Below are positions 36,983 through 44,944 of a DNA stretch of 64,000 nucleotides, one piece after another (the first letter of the stretch is position 1; every line of letters starts with the position of its first letter). Source of the stretch: an uncultured Erysipelotrichaceae bacterium (GTDB lineage: Bacteria > Bacillota_I > Bacilli_A > RFN20 > CAG-826). The notes beneath the pieces were generated by a model. It was not told where the DNA came from and searched no databases. It saw nothing but the letters and a program-made list of their open reading frames with translations. The stretch covers positions 62,001-126,000 of the forward strand of contig CADAIJ010000002.1 of assembly GCA_902787955.1 (NCBI GenBank), read 5' to 3'. The position numbers and the translations under genes were made by a program.

Positions 36983-37835
36983 TAGAACATTATTGAGAGT
37001 AGACACTCTTTTGAAACACATTGACCAAATATTTGATGACACTGCAAATATTGACATTGATGAACTTGAAAATTCGAACTTATTATTAAGAGCTGTGTGT
37101 TTTTCAATGGCGCAAATTGGCGAGATGATGGACCAACTTAGGGGAAAACTGGGCGAAAAATACTGGAAACTTCCATGGTGTCCAGCCAAAAAAATGAGAA
37201 ACATTATAGTTCATGATTATGGCGGAACCGATGTCAAACAGGTTTACTCAACAATTCGTGATGATTTGCCAGATTTAAAAAAAGCTTTTTTGGCGGTAAG
37301 AAATGACATCCTTTTCAATGCATTAGTCACTGATAAATGTATTCTAAGAAAAGTTAAAAAAGAAGATGCTGAAACGATGTTTATTAATTGGGCGAGCGAT
37401 CCCGAAGTAACTAAATATACAACTTGGAATCCACATGAGAATATAGAGGTTACTAAGACTATTATTAACCATTGGCTTGAAGAAGAAAAAGATCCAAAAA
37501 CAATAAGATTCATTATCACCTTAAAAGATAGTGGTGAACCCATTGGTTCTATTGATGTTGTCAGATATATTGATGATAGTCCCGAGATTGGATATTGCTT
37601 ATCAAGAAAATATTGGAATCAAGGTCTAATGACTGAAGCGTGTAAAGCTCTTATTAAATATCTTTTTGATATTGGCTTTACCAAAGTGTTAATTAAAGCC
37701 GTAGTGGAAAACATCGGTAGTAATCGAGTAATTGAAAAATGTGGATTTAAATTCACCCATCAAGAACATCTTGAACATCAGTCATCTTTTAATCCTAATC
37801 CGGTGACATTAAATTGTTACGAATTGGTAAAATAA
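36975..37835 (+). CDS. HepT-like HEPN toxin fused to a GNAT acetyltransferase
   Basis: A 286-residue two-domain protein. Residues 1 to about 110 are a HEPN domain of the HepT type with a complete RX4HXY motif (R75, H80, Y82, within RNIIVHDY): the catalytic pair for RNA cleavage and the tyrosine that MntA AMPylates. Residues about 115-286 are a RimJ/RimL-type GNAT acetyltransferase (CILRKVKKEDAETMF at its start, acetyl-CoA loop RKYWNQGLMTEAC, C-terminal VIEKCGFK). Ordinary HepT proteins end where the GNAT begins here. The frame is open throughout and both domains look intact. I prefer the ATG at 36975, although one at 36960 is possible. Confidence 0.8.
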   Translation: MDDRTLLRVDTLLKHIDQIFDDTANIDIDELENSNLLLRAVCFSMAQIGEMMDQLRGKLGEKYWKLPWCPAKKMRNIIVHDYGGTDVKQVYSTIRDDLPDLKKAFLAVRNDILFNALVTDKCILRKVKKEDAETMFINWASDPEVTKYTTWNPHENIEVTKTIINHWLEEEKDPKTIRFIITLKDSGEPIGSIDVVRYIDDSPEIGYCLSRKYWNQGLMTEACKALIKYLFDIGFTKVLIKAVVENIGSNRVIEKCGFKFTHQEHLEHQSSFNPNPVTLNCYELVK

Positions 37836-38355
37836 ACGATATATCCCTTTTGTAGTGACGATACATGTTGAAACTAGATACTTTAATCGTCAAGTGAAGA
37901 ATAATATTGATAGATTTCCAGATGATTTTATATTTCAACTTAATCGTGATGAATGGAACTTAATCTTGAAGTGCAAAAATTTCACATCAAGTTGGGGCGG
38001 GAAAAGAAAATTGCCATTTGCATTTACTGAACAAGGAATATATATGTTAACGAGTGTTTTAAATGGAGATTTGGCCATCAAACAAAGCATATCTTTAATT
38101 CGTCTTTTTAAAGCGATGAAGGACTATATTGTTGAAAATAATCTTGTGGGATTTACCAGTAACCAATACATTGAAAATAAGTTTTCTTCGTATGATAAAA
38201 GGTTTGAAATAATAGAAAACAAATTAGAGACAGTAATGGATAATTTTATTGATCCGTCAACGTATAAAGATTTTTTAATATTTGATGGTGAAAAAATCGA
38301 ATTTGATGTTGCATTTAAAGAATTGTTTTCATTAGCAAACAAAACTATATATTTA
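37831..38355 (+). pseudogene. Remnant of an ORF6N-domain protein (phage antirepressor-like)
   Basis: The frame from the stop at 37828-37830 to about 38355 matches the ORF6N family: VETRYFNRQVKNNIDRFPDD, TSSWGGKRKLPFAFTEQGIY, MLTSVLNGDLAIKQS and the tail DPSTYKDFLIFDGEKIEFDV. The first part of the domain, which normally contains LDxDLAxLYG, is missing, and only a GTG at 37855 could start it. At the other end homology stops after SLANKTIYL. The last 30 or so codons, to 38457, are unrelated hydrophobic residues that run through the repeat promoter at 38430. It is broken at both ends, probably by insertion and deletion. Confidence 0.65.
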
Positions 38356-38429
38356 GGGTGTCTACTTTTATGTTACCGGTTCAAAACAAAATATAAAGGT
38401 TTTTTATTACTATTGTCCAATGCTAGTGT

Positions 38430-38463
38430 TGTGGCACTTTTGTGGCAATTACTATGATAGAAT
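38430..38463 (+). promoter_or_regulatory. Direct-heptamer (SARP-type) promoter P3, hydrolase operon
   Basis: TGTGGCA at 38430-38436 and 38441-38447 (11-bp period), then exactly 10 bp to the -10 box TAGAAT at 38458-38463. There is no -35 hexamer of the usual kind. It lies over the tail of the broken ORF6N frame. Confidence 0.7.
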
Positions 38464-38488
38464 CTAACTAATTAAAGGAACTTTACAT

Positions 38489-38548
38489 ATGAAAAAAGAA
38501 TTATTGATTGGTTTAATTAAGAAGAATCTAGAAAAGGGAGTTAGGTAA
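38489..38548 (+). CDS. Short ORF resembling the start of a Nif11/NHLP-type leader peptide
   Basis: A 19-residue frame, MKKELLIGLIKKNLEKGVR, begins about 25 nt after the P3 -10 box with AAAGGAA upstream and stops 5 bp before the hydrolase ATG. Its start resembles the RiPP leader at 59578 (MREELLKGLTEEQ) and that at 42094 (MNNDLLKGLNEEQ). The DNA is similar as well (AAGAATTATT, then GG and TTAA). It may be a decayed precursor gene, or a short translated leader coupling translation to the hydrolase. Confidence 0.4.
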   Translation: MKKELLIGLIKKNLEKGVR

Positions 38549-38553
38549 TAACT

Positions 38554-40548
38554 ATGAAATTATTTGGATTATTATTTATTTCCGCTGTTCTTTCAATTAG
38601 TTCCATTTCTGGTGACATTCCTTCAAAAGCCGTAGCTTCTTATGAAACGAATAAATATTCTTTTTCCTATGTTTCGGATCATAGACCAATAGGGAAATCT
38701 ATTTTCTCTAGTGAAATCTATTTTTCTCAATCGTATTTTGAACATTCATCTTATGAATATGATCCACATCTATCAACTGCATCTCAATGTTTAACAATGA
38801 CAACTTATACAGACTACGCACCATTTGATGAAGAATGGTATCTTTCTCAACCAAAATATGTTAAAGCAATCTTAGAAACTATTGGATTTAATTCATTTAC
38901 CACTAACGAGGATTTTGTCCAAACAGCTAGATTTGATACGATTGGTCTAGCGGCTGCTAAAAAAGAGTACTCTAATTACACTGTGATTGCCGTTGCTCCT
39001 CGTTCTGGAGGTTATTATAGTGAATGGGCCAATAACATGCATTTAGGTGATGGTAGCTTATCAGATTATATGCATGAAGGTTGGTATAACGCCGCTCAAA
39101 AGACTATTAAATTTATTAATGATTATATAATTAGCACAAAAATTACCGGTCCTATTAAATTATGGATGTCAGGCTATTCACGTGGGGGAGCGGTTGTTAA
39201 TCTTACCGCTGGTCTACTCGATTCTTCTTTAGATAAAGGCCAAAAGGTTTTTAGTAATGTTAGTCTTAAACGTGAAGATATCTTTGCTTATACCTTTGAA
39301 GCTCCTCAGGGTGCAAATGTAAACTCTAAAAATATTAAACTTCCAAAGGATGCAATTTATGGCAATATTTGGAATATTATAAACCCTAATGATGTAGTCC
39401 CTAAAGTAGCTATGTCAGAATATGGCTTTACCCGTTTTGGCATAGATAAATTCATCACAACTAAGTTCTTTGATCCATCAAATTTTGATAACAACCGCCG
39501 CATATTTAAATCTCTTCATGACATTATTAACCAAACCGATGAATTTGTTTATTCAGCTGATAACTTTTCAATGTATGGTCTTAAGATTGAAGACTTCCTT
39601 AAGATTATCACACTTGTCCCGGCAATTATTGATATGTTTTCCGGTGACTTTGGTAATATAAAAGACAATACAAAAGTTAATTATGATGCAAATATCGCTA
39701 CAACATTATTCCTTGAAGAATTAACCTCTAATCTTGGTTCTAGATCAAATTTCGTTAAAAAATATCAAAAGCCAATTGAAGATTTAATGCTTGTGATGAA
39801 GGATGAAAAAAATTCTAGTATGCCTTCCACACCTTTATTAATCGTTAAGATGATTGGTGCGGCAGTTCTTTCTTCCGTAATTATTGGTAACTCTAATGAC
39901 GTGGATAAATACGTTAAAGAAACAACAGGTCAACACTCTGTTACTATCAATAACTGCATTAAGGCATTAATTGGTCCTATTTGTAGCACTTATTGGGAGA
40001 GACCAAATGAACTAATTTCTATTTTCATGCATATGGGTGATATTTTTCAAAACCACTCCATAGACGTGGTTCTTGCGCACTTACAAGCACAAGATAGTTT
40101 CTATATTGATAGTTATAACGCTTCTCATGAAAATAAAATTAACTTAGTCCCATTAAGAGATAATGCGGATTTTGGAAGAATGAAATTCTTTGGTTTTAAT
40201 GACCTTGGTTTAAGACTAGATAGTAAAAAAGGAAAACGTGTTGTAAATGTTGAAGGACACCTTATTGGTAAAAGTGATATCGAAGATTGTGATAAAGAAT
40301 ACGCGGTTGGGTATTATAGCTATATTACAGAAGAAAAGATGGAGCTATTTATGCCGATAAATAAGAAATATAACATCTCTATGAAGTCTTATTCTAAAAA
40401 GCCACGTCATAGATGTGAGTATTGGGCATATTATCAATTTATATCTTTAGATAACCATGCGACAAAAAGAGTTCAACTAGACCACAAAAAGGATACGGCC
40501 TATTTCAATTCTGATCGTTTTAAACGCGATGTCACAATTAGTTTATAG
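38554..40548 (+). CDS. Secreted alpha/beta hydrolase, lipase-like
   Basis: A 664-residue exported protein with a signal peptide at residues 1 to about 28 (MKLFGLLFISAVLSISSI) and no lipobox. A class-3-lipase-like core has the nucleophile elbow GYSRGG with Ser209 and the following AVVNLTAGLLD. Other family-type segments are FEAPQGANV and IINPNDVVPKVAM, which carries a likely catalytic Asp. The C-terminal 250 residues are not recognised. Substrate is unknown (lipid or ester). It is the first large gene behind the repeat promoter P3 and is followed after 12 bp by a lipoprotein gene. Confidence 0.75.
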   Translation: MKLFGLLFISAVLSISSISGDIPSKAVASYETNKYSFSYVSDHRPIGKSIFSSEIYFSQSYFEHSSYEYDPHLSTASQCLTMTTYTDYAPFDEEWYLSQPKYVKAILETIGFNSFTTNEDFVQTARFDTIGLAAAKKEYSNYTVIAVAPRSGGYYSEWANNMHLGDGSLSDYMHEGWYNAAQKTIKFINDYIISTKITGPIKLWMSGYSRGGAVVNLTAGLLDSSLDKGQKVFSNVSLKREDIFAYTFEAPQGANVNSKNIKLPKDAIYGNIWNIINPNDVVPKVAMSEYGFTRFGIDKFITTKFFDPSNFDNNRRIFKSLHDIINQTDEFVYSADNFSMYGLKIEDFLKIITLVPAIIDMFSGDFGNIKDNTKVNYDANIATTLFLEELTSNLGSRSNFVKKYQKPIEDLMLVMKDEKNSSMPSTPLLIVKMIGAAVLSSVIIGNSNDVDKYVKETTGQHSVTINNCIKALIGPICSTYWERPNELISIFMHMGDIFQNHSIDVVLAHLQAQDSFYIDSYNASHENKINLVPLRDNADFGRMKFFGFNDLGLRLDSKKGKRVVNVEGHLIGKSDIEDCDKEYAVGYYSYITEEKMELFMPINKKYNISMKSYSKKPRHRCEYWAYYQFISLDNHATKRVQLDHKKDTAYFNSDRFKRDVTISL

Positions 40549-40560
40549 GAGGAAAAATAG

Positions 40561-41673
40561 ATGAAAAGAACTACTTTCTTATTAATTCCTCTTATTATTG
40601 GATTAGTCTCATGTAATAACAATGGATCTAGCCCTGAAACTCAAGACACTTCCATTATTCCTAATATTACTGAGGTTAATGCATTAAAAACATTATTAGA
40701 TAAACAAGATTTATCTCCGTTCCACAAAAAATCTTTGGGGACAATGTTTACCCAAGAATATGAAGTTTTAGATGTCTTTAGAGATGAAGAAGAAAGATCA
40801 TCAAACTTCTTTGATTATGTTGGTCTTGGATTTTTAGATTTATATTATGATCTTTCTAACGAAGAATACGATGCTATCGTGGATGAAAACGGTGATATTA
40901 ATGTTTTTGATGCGATTAAAGAAGGGGAAGGCGGCTACCGTATTACTCAATCAGTAGATATGTCTTCTTTTATCCGTAATGACACTACGAATCCTATTAA
41001 TCAAAACCTTAACATCTCTCAGCAAATGACACTTAAAACGACTGATGAGGATGTTTATGTTTATAACATTTTAGATGTTACTGACAAAGATACCTTCGAT
41101 TATGCTTCAAGACAAAATTTCAATGGCACAATTAGTAAAGAATTATTATTTAATTCAGTTTCCACTAGATCGTTCCGCGATATTTTCTCAAGTGTTACTT
41201 TATTTGACGCTCCAAGCAACATTGAATACTTGGATAGATTATATTTCTTAACATGTCGAGAATTAAAAAAGATGAACGACCAAGAGATAAGTGATTTTAT
41301 CATTAATCACAATATTGTAATGGAAGAAGTAGAGAATAACATTGAATTAAGCTTTGTATTTATTAACGAAGAAATTGATGAAGAATATCAAGACATCATT
41401 TTCCCTGGTGATATTGATGGAACTTTAAAATACGATAAGAACTCCGGTGAATTTGTTGAATTTAATTACAAAATCACATGTTTAACAAATAATTATGATG
41501 AAGTATCTGGAGGCATTCAAACTGCGAATATGGTATTTGAATGTAGTGGTAAAACTGCACGCGAACCAATGGGAGATATGCACATACAAGATGGCTCAAC
41601 TGAATATGATGATGTCGTTAAATTTTTAGAAGATGTTAGAGACCAAGTAATTCCACCTAGCATTTATCAATAA
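40561..41673 (+). CDS. Predicted lipoprotein, partner of the secreted hydrolase
   Basis: A 370-residue protein with a lipoprotein signal (MKRTTFLLIPLIIGLVSC, lipobox GLVSC) followed by an Asn/Ser-rich linker. The mature region is acidic and matches no family I know. AGGAGGAAA lies 8 bp upstream of the ATG. It is the last gene behind promoter P3 and is followed by a shared terminator at 41763. A role in holding or regulating the hydrolase at the membrane is a guess from context. Confidence 0.65.
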   Translation: MKRTTFLLIPLIIGLVSCNNNGSSPETQDTSIIPNITEVNALKTLLDKQDLSPFHKKSLGTMFTQEYEVLDVFRDEEERSSNFFDYVGLGFLDLYYDLSNEEYDAIVDENGDINVFDAIKEGEGGYRITQSVDMSSFIRNDTTNPINQNLNISQQMTLKTTDEDVYVYNILDVTDKDTFDYASRQNFNGTISKELLFNSVSTRSFRDIFSSVTLFDAPSNIEYLDRLYFLTCRELKKMNDQEISDFIINHNIVMEEVENNIELSFVFINEEIDEEYQDIIFPGDIDGTLKYDKNSGEFVEFNYKITCLTNNYDEVSGGIQTANMVFECSGKTAREPMGDMHIQDGSTEYDDVVKFLEDVRDQVIPPSIYQ

Positions 41674-41762
41674 TTGAAACACTTTGAAGTGATTAATAAA
41701 GAGAACTTTGAAAATGAAAGATTGGCAAGTCTGACCTGACCCAATTTAGTTCACAAGAAATT

Positions 41763-41792
41763 AAAAAGCCAGCTTTCAGTGTGCTGGCTTTA
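41763..41792. terminator. Bidirectional terminator between the lipoprotein and the orphan precursor
   Basis: AAAGCCAGC at 41765-41773 pairs with GCTGGCTTT at 41783-41791. An A-run on the left serves the minus strand, with a shorter T-run on the right. Confidence 0.75.
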
Positions 41793-41815
41793 CTAATAGT
41801 TATAGGTTTTTTAGA

Positions 41816-42094
41816 TTAATCTGGTCTCCATTCATATTTACATTTCTTACAGATGAAGACAGTGTGCATGAATGTATCGTTTCCGCGATGTTCTTTCTTA
41901 ATACTAGTGGAACCACATTTTGGGCATGGTTCGGTTGTTTTACTACAAAAGCCACCAGAAACCGCTTCTAATTGTTCATCAGAAAGGGTAATACCTTCTT
42001 CTTTAGCTAATGCTAATAATTCGTTTTGATCCTTACAAGCTTTAGCTTTTTTAATTTGTTCTTCGTTTAATCCTTTGAGTAAATCATTATTCAT
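41816..42094 (-). CDS. Orphan Nif11/NHLP-type GG-leader peptide with a zinc-ribbon-like core
   Basis: A 92-residue peptide. Residues 1-48 are a leader nearly parallel to that of the RiPP precursor at 59578 (DLLKGLNEEQIKK, LALAKEEGITLSDEQ, LEAVSGG), ending in a double-glycine cleavage site. The 44-residue remainder starts FCSKTTEPCPKCGSTS and ends in FICKKCKYEW plus RPD: two CxxC pairs (C9/C12 and C34/C37 of the core) as in TFIIS-like zinc ribbons, plus one extra Cys at core position 2. No modifying enzyme is adjacent. The exporter with the C39 peptidase at 61.8 kb could process it. It has its own repeat promoter P4 and an AAAGGAG site. Confidence 0.75.
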   Translation of the reverse strand: MNNDLLKGLNEEQIKKAKACKDQNELLALAKEEGITLSDEQLEAVSGGFCSKTTEPCPKCGSTSIKKEHRGNDTFMHTVFICKKCKYEWRPD

Positions 42095-42119
42095 ATACTT
42101 CGATCTCCTTTGCCTTCAT

Positions 42120-42153
42120 AGGTTAACATAAGCTTTGCCACAGAAGTGCCACA
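42120..42153 (-). promoter_or_regulatory. Direct-heptamer (SARP-type) promoter P4, orphan precursor
   Basis: On the minus strand TGTGGCA at 42153-42147 and 42142-42136 (11-bp period), then exactly 10 bp to TAACCT at 42125-42120. The geometry is the same as in the three other promoters. Confidence 0.7.
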
Positions 42154-42218
42154 CTATAGAGAAGATAATTGAAGAGAAATGTGACTATAGCGTAAAAATG
42201 AACTACTTACATTTGTAA

Positions 42219-43010
42219 TTAATGTTTGTTTTTATGAATTATAAGTTTATAGATTGATGTTTCTATAAAATAGAATCCAACAATAATAATGGACATACCA
42301 ATGAAATATAAGACCAAATATAATGGATATCCCAAATTCTCTTGAACTATATTTCCTAATGGAAGATTGGTAATTATAAAAGGATTAATATAGAACATAT
42401 TTATATATAGTGGGTGAACTATAACATTGATTATTGTGGCGATGCTCGCGGTGATAACAAACGCGATAAATGTTCGATATGTTGTCTTTATTGAGATTGT
42501 TTTACGATTCCATACAAAGATATAAACTCCAATAATAACTAACGCACCATGATGAATAAGAGATTGAACGTTAGTGTATATTAAGTTAGACATAACCATA
42601 TCGGTATAAACACAAACAGCAGTTCCAGTAAATACACAGATAAAACACATATATCCAATCGCGGCATCTACAATCTTTGGATGTTTTTCTTTATCCATAA
42701 ATATAATTATTGGCAAGAAATAATAATTCATTGAGCAAATATGGAATGGAAAATCGCCTGATGGAAATTCCCAGTATGACGGGCTTCCATAGTGAAAAGA
42801 CTTGAGTACCTGCTTAATAATTTCTAAAACAATCAAAGTAATCCAAGTGAATAATAGGATTCTTTTATAAACTTTTTCAGATACATCGCGGCAATAAAAT
42901 GACACTAAAAATGTAGCAGCAATAATTAAAATAAATGCGATTAAATGAAACCAAGAAAATATCCCTGGTTTTTCCATCTCGCCTTGAAGTAAATGTAGGA
43001 ATTCATCCAT
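42219..43010 (-). CDS. YwaF-like seven-helix membrane protein
   Basis: A 263-residue protein with seven hydrophobic segments and the conserved element FPFHICSMNYYFLP of the YwaF/TMEM164-like family, whose role in bacteria is not established. The frame extends to 43034, but TATAAT on its strand (43029 to 43024) lies between the two possible ATGs. The ATG at 43010 (MDEFLHLL) is therefore preferred, with a leader of about 6 nt and no Shine-Dalgarno. Confidence 0.7.
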   Translation of the reverse strand: MDEFLHLLQGEMEKPGIFSWFHLIAFILIIAATFLVSFYCRDVSEKVYKRILLFTWITLIVLEIIKQVLKSFHYGSPSYWEFPSGDFPFHICSMNYYFLPIIIFMDKEKHPKIVDAAIGYMCFICVFTGTAVCVYTDMVMSNLIYTNVQSLIHHGALVIIGVYIFVWNRKTISIKTTYRTFIAFVITASIATIINVIVHPLYINMFYINPFIITNLPLGNIVQENLGYPLYLVLYFIGMSIIIVGFYFIETSIYKLIIHKNKH

Positions 43011-43023
43011 ATTCTTACAAAAT

Positions 43024-43029
43024 ATTATA
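43024..43029 (-). promoter_or_regulatory. -10 box of the YwaF-like gene
   Basis: TATAAT on the minus strand, 13 nt from the ATG at 43010. Copy C of the recurring element lies upstream of this box, so it is outside the predicted transcript. Confidence 0.5.
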
Positions 43030-43063
43030 ACCATTTATCCAATCAAAGAAATTTTAATTTAAT

Positions 43064-43118
43064 TGATAGGTTCTCCTATTTTTGGGAAAATTTTCCAATC
43101 TATTGGACTTCCTATGCG
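43064..43118 (-). repeat. Recurring TTTTCCCAAAG element, copy C
   Basis: Read on the minus strand it runs CGCATAGGAAGTCC, TTGGAAAA, TTTTCCCAAA and GGAGAACCTATCA, the same order of blocks as copy A. Here no T-run makes it a terminator. Confidence 0.55.
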
Positions 43119-43410
43119 TTTTATTAATATGAGCGAAGTTATTTAATAAAACAAACACCTAAAGCTTCTTCTTAAATCTGAGAATAAAGATATCGGTACT
43201 TAAAAACCTTTAACTGAACAGTAGTATATTTATTTATTTTAACTATTCTTTATTAATATTTTTATAATCTAAGCAACGAACTTTTTATTTTGCTAAGTTT
43301 GAAGAATTTGATCATAATTTCATGCTAAAAATCTCGATGCAATCGTAAGTCTCGTGAAATAGTCAATGTAAGCACATACATTTTTCTTCTCAGATTGCTT
43401 GTAAGCCGTT
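43119..43410. other. AT-rich gene-free stretch between divergent genes
   Basis: This stretch lies between copy C of the recurring element and the promoter of the ABC importer. I see no open frame with a ribosome site, no tRNA and no strong hairpin. It may hold distal regulatory sites. Confidence 0.4.
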
Positions 43411-43413
43411 TTT

Positions 43414-43433
43414 AAAAAGCGCTACCATATAAT
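43414..43433 (+). promoter_or_regulatory. Promoter of the ABC importer with an overlapping cre-like site
   Basis: TATAAT at 43428-43433 with a weak -35. Immediately upstream AAAAAGCGCTACCA (43414-43427) matches the core of the CcpA consensus TGWAANCGNTNWCA but differs at three positions. Overlap with the spacer would fit repression. Confidence 0.4.
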
Positions 43434-43467
43434 TACGAAGTTTTGTTTTACATAGAAGGAGAAATAT

Positions 43468-44865
43468 ATGAAAACGAACAAAATTCTTTATTGTCTTAGC
43501 GTCCTTGCATTAAGCGCTACTGCAAGTCTTGCAGCCTGTTCTTCAAACCCAACACCAGAAAGTCATACTGGTGGCACTCATGAACCAACTCGTGTTGAAA
43601 AAGTGGTTCGTGAAGCTGAAACGATGAGTAGAGAAGAACTCTTTAAGAAAGCCGCTGAAGAACTTGGTACCAAGACCTTCAACTGGTATGCTACCTCAAG
43701 TCGTGGTGGTAAAGTTAAAGACAAATTTGTCGCCGAACTTAATAAAGTCAGACCAGCTGGTGCTGAAGAAATTAAAGTTGACCAAATTAACTACCAAACT
43801 ACAGTCGATGGAAAGATTTATACCTTCCTTAACGCTGAAATCGAATCTGGAAAAGCAGTCACAAGTGGCGCTCTTCTCCAAGATGGATACCAACTTCAAA
43901 CTAAAGGTATTGAAAAAGGTTATGTTAACTACATTCCAAAAGAATGGAGTGACCAAGCTGGTGTCAACAAACAACGTGATGCTAACCCATTCTCATTACA
44001 ATTCCAATTCAAGACCTGGATGTATAACAACCATAACAAAGATATGGTCATCGATAATGTCTGGGATTTTGCAAAAGAAGGCTTAACAATTGATACCATG
44101 GATCCAACTAACGAAAACGTTAACATGGACTGGTTAATTCAACTTACTTCTGATGAAAACTGTGCATTATTAAAATCTGCATTTGAACACGCTTCAAATA
44201 GTTCAGGATTAACTGCTGAAGCTCTTAAACCATATGAATCTTATGGTGAAGGTCGTAAATATGCTTTCTTATTTATCGAACGCTTCATTAAAAACGCTTC
44301 TTTCTATGCTGATGATGGTAAAGCTCTTGACACATTTAAAGCTTCCCCAGGACATGCTGCATGGATCGTTTATTCAAAGATTCAAAACGTTGAAGAATCT
44401 GAACAAGTTACTAAGAAAGATATCGTTATTGCCGCTTTAGGTAAAGAACATTCTGATGGTAAAAATCCAACATTAGCTATGCAAGGCTTTGGTGGGTTTA
44501 TGTATAAACACTATTTAATGCTTATGCCAGAATCACCACTTCCATGGACAACCTGTGCATTTATTAACTTCTTATCCACAACCGAAGTCGGTTATTCTAA
44601 GTGGGCTGGAGATGTTGGTGACTATCCAACATTTGGTGAATCCATTAACCAAGACCGTTCTATGAACGGACACGGTTCTGTCGATGAAAGTGGCAAATGG
44701 GTCGTTGATCCAACTAAACCAAATGAATTCCCATGCTTAAATGACCCAAGTTCTAATTGGTGGATTGATACTGCTCATTCAACAGTTGAAACTCCAAGTT
44801 ATATTAGTACATATTACAACACAGTTGCTGCATTCATCATGCAACAAATTGCTGCCAAGAAATAG
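43468..44865 (+). CDS. ABC transporter substrate-binding lipoprotein
   Basis: A 465-residue extracellular solute-binding protein with a lipoprotein signal (lipobox SLAAC) and a His/Thr/Glu linker. The fold looks like family 1 binding proteins that serve iron, polyamine, phosphonate or sugar importers (FNWYATSSRGGKVKDKF near the start, SPGHAAWIVYSK in the middle). The substrate is not clear. AGAAGGAG precedes the ATG. A stable hairpin follows, then the permease and ATPase genes. A cre-like site at the promoter hints at carbon-source control. Confidence 0.8.
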   Translation: MKTNKILYCLSVLALSATASLAACSSNPTPESHTGGTHEPTRVEKVVREAETMSREELFKKAAEELGTKTFNWYATSSRGGKVKDKFVAELNKVRPAGAEEIKVDQINYQTTVDGKIYTFLNAEIESGKAVTSGALLQDGYQLQTKGIEKGYVNYIPKEWSDQAGVNKQRDANPFSLQFQFKTWMYNNHNKDMVIDNVWDFAKEGLTIDTMDPTNENVNMDWLIQLTSDENCALLKSAFEHASNSSGLTAEALKPYESYGEGRKYAFLFIERFIKNASFYADDGKALDTFKASPGHAAWIVYSKIQNVEESEQVTKKDIVIAALGKEHSDGKNPTLAMQGFGGFMYKHYLMLMPESPLPWTTCAFINFLSTTEVGYSKWAGDVGDYPTFGESINQDRSMNGHGSVDESGKWVVDPTKPNEFPCLNDPSSNWWIDTAHSTVETPSYISTYYNTVAAFIMQQIAAKK

Positions 44866-44882
44866 TTAAGCACATTATATAG

Positions 44883-44912
44883 CGGCAGGCCCTAGCGAGG
44901 GCTTGCCGTTTT
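44883..44912 (+). terminator. Intercistronic hairpin after the binding-protein gene
   Basis: CGGCAGGCCCT at 44883-44893 pairs with AGGGCTTGCCG at 44898-44908, an 11-bp GC-rich stem with a single mismatch and a following TTTTAT. It probably gives partial termination or stabilises the upstream message. The opp operon has the same gene-hairpin-permease order. Confidence 0.7.
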
Positions 44913-44944
44913 ATGTGACTATCATATGATAAGGAGTTATCTTT

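Noticed and set aside
36975..37835. HEPN-GNAT fusion as a sequencing artefact
   Set aside because: Both domains are in one open frame with no stop, and domain ends fit each other; kept as a real gene, though read support could not be checked.
37855..38457. Full-length reading of the ORF6N frame as a functional gene
   Set aside because: The start of the domain is missing, the only start codon is a GTG without a ribosome site, and the last 30 codons are not homologous and overlap a promoter.
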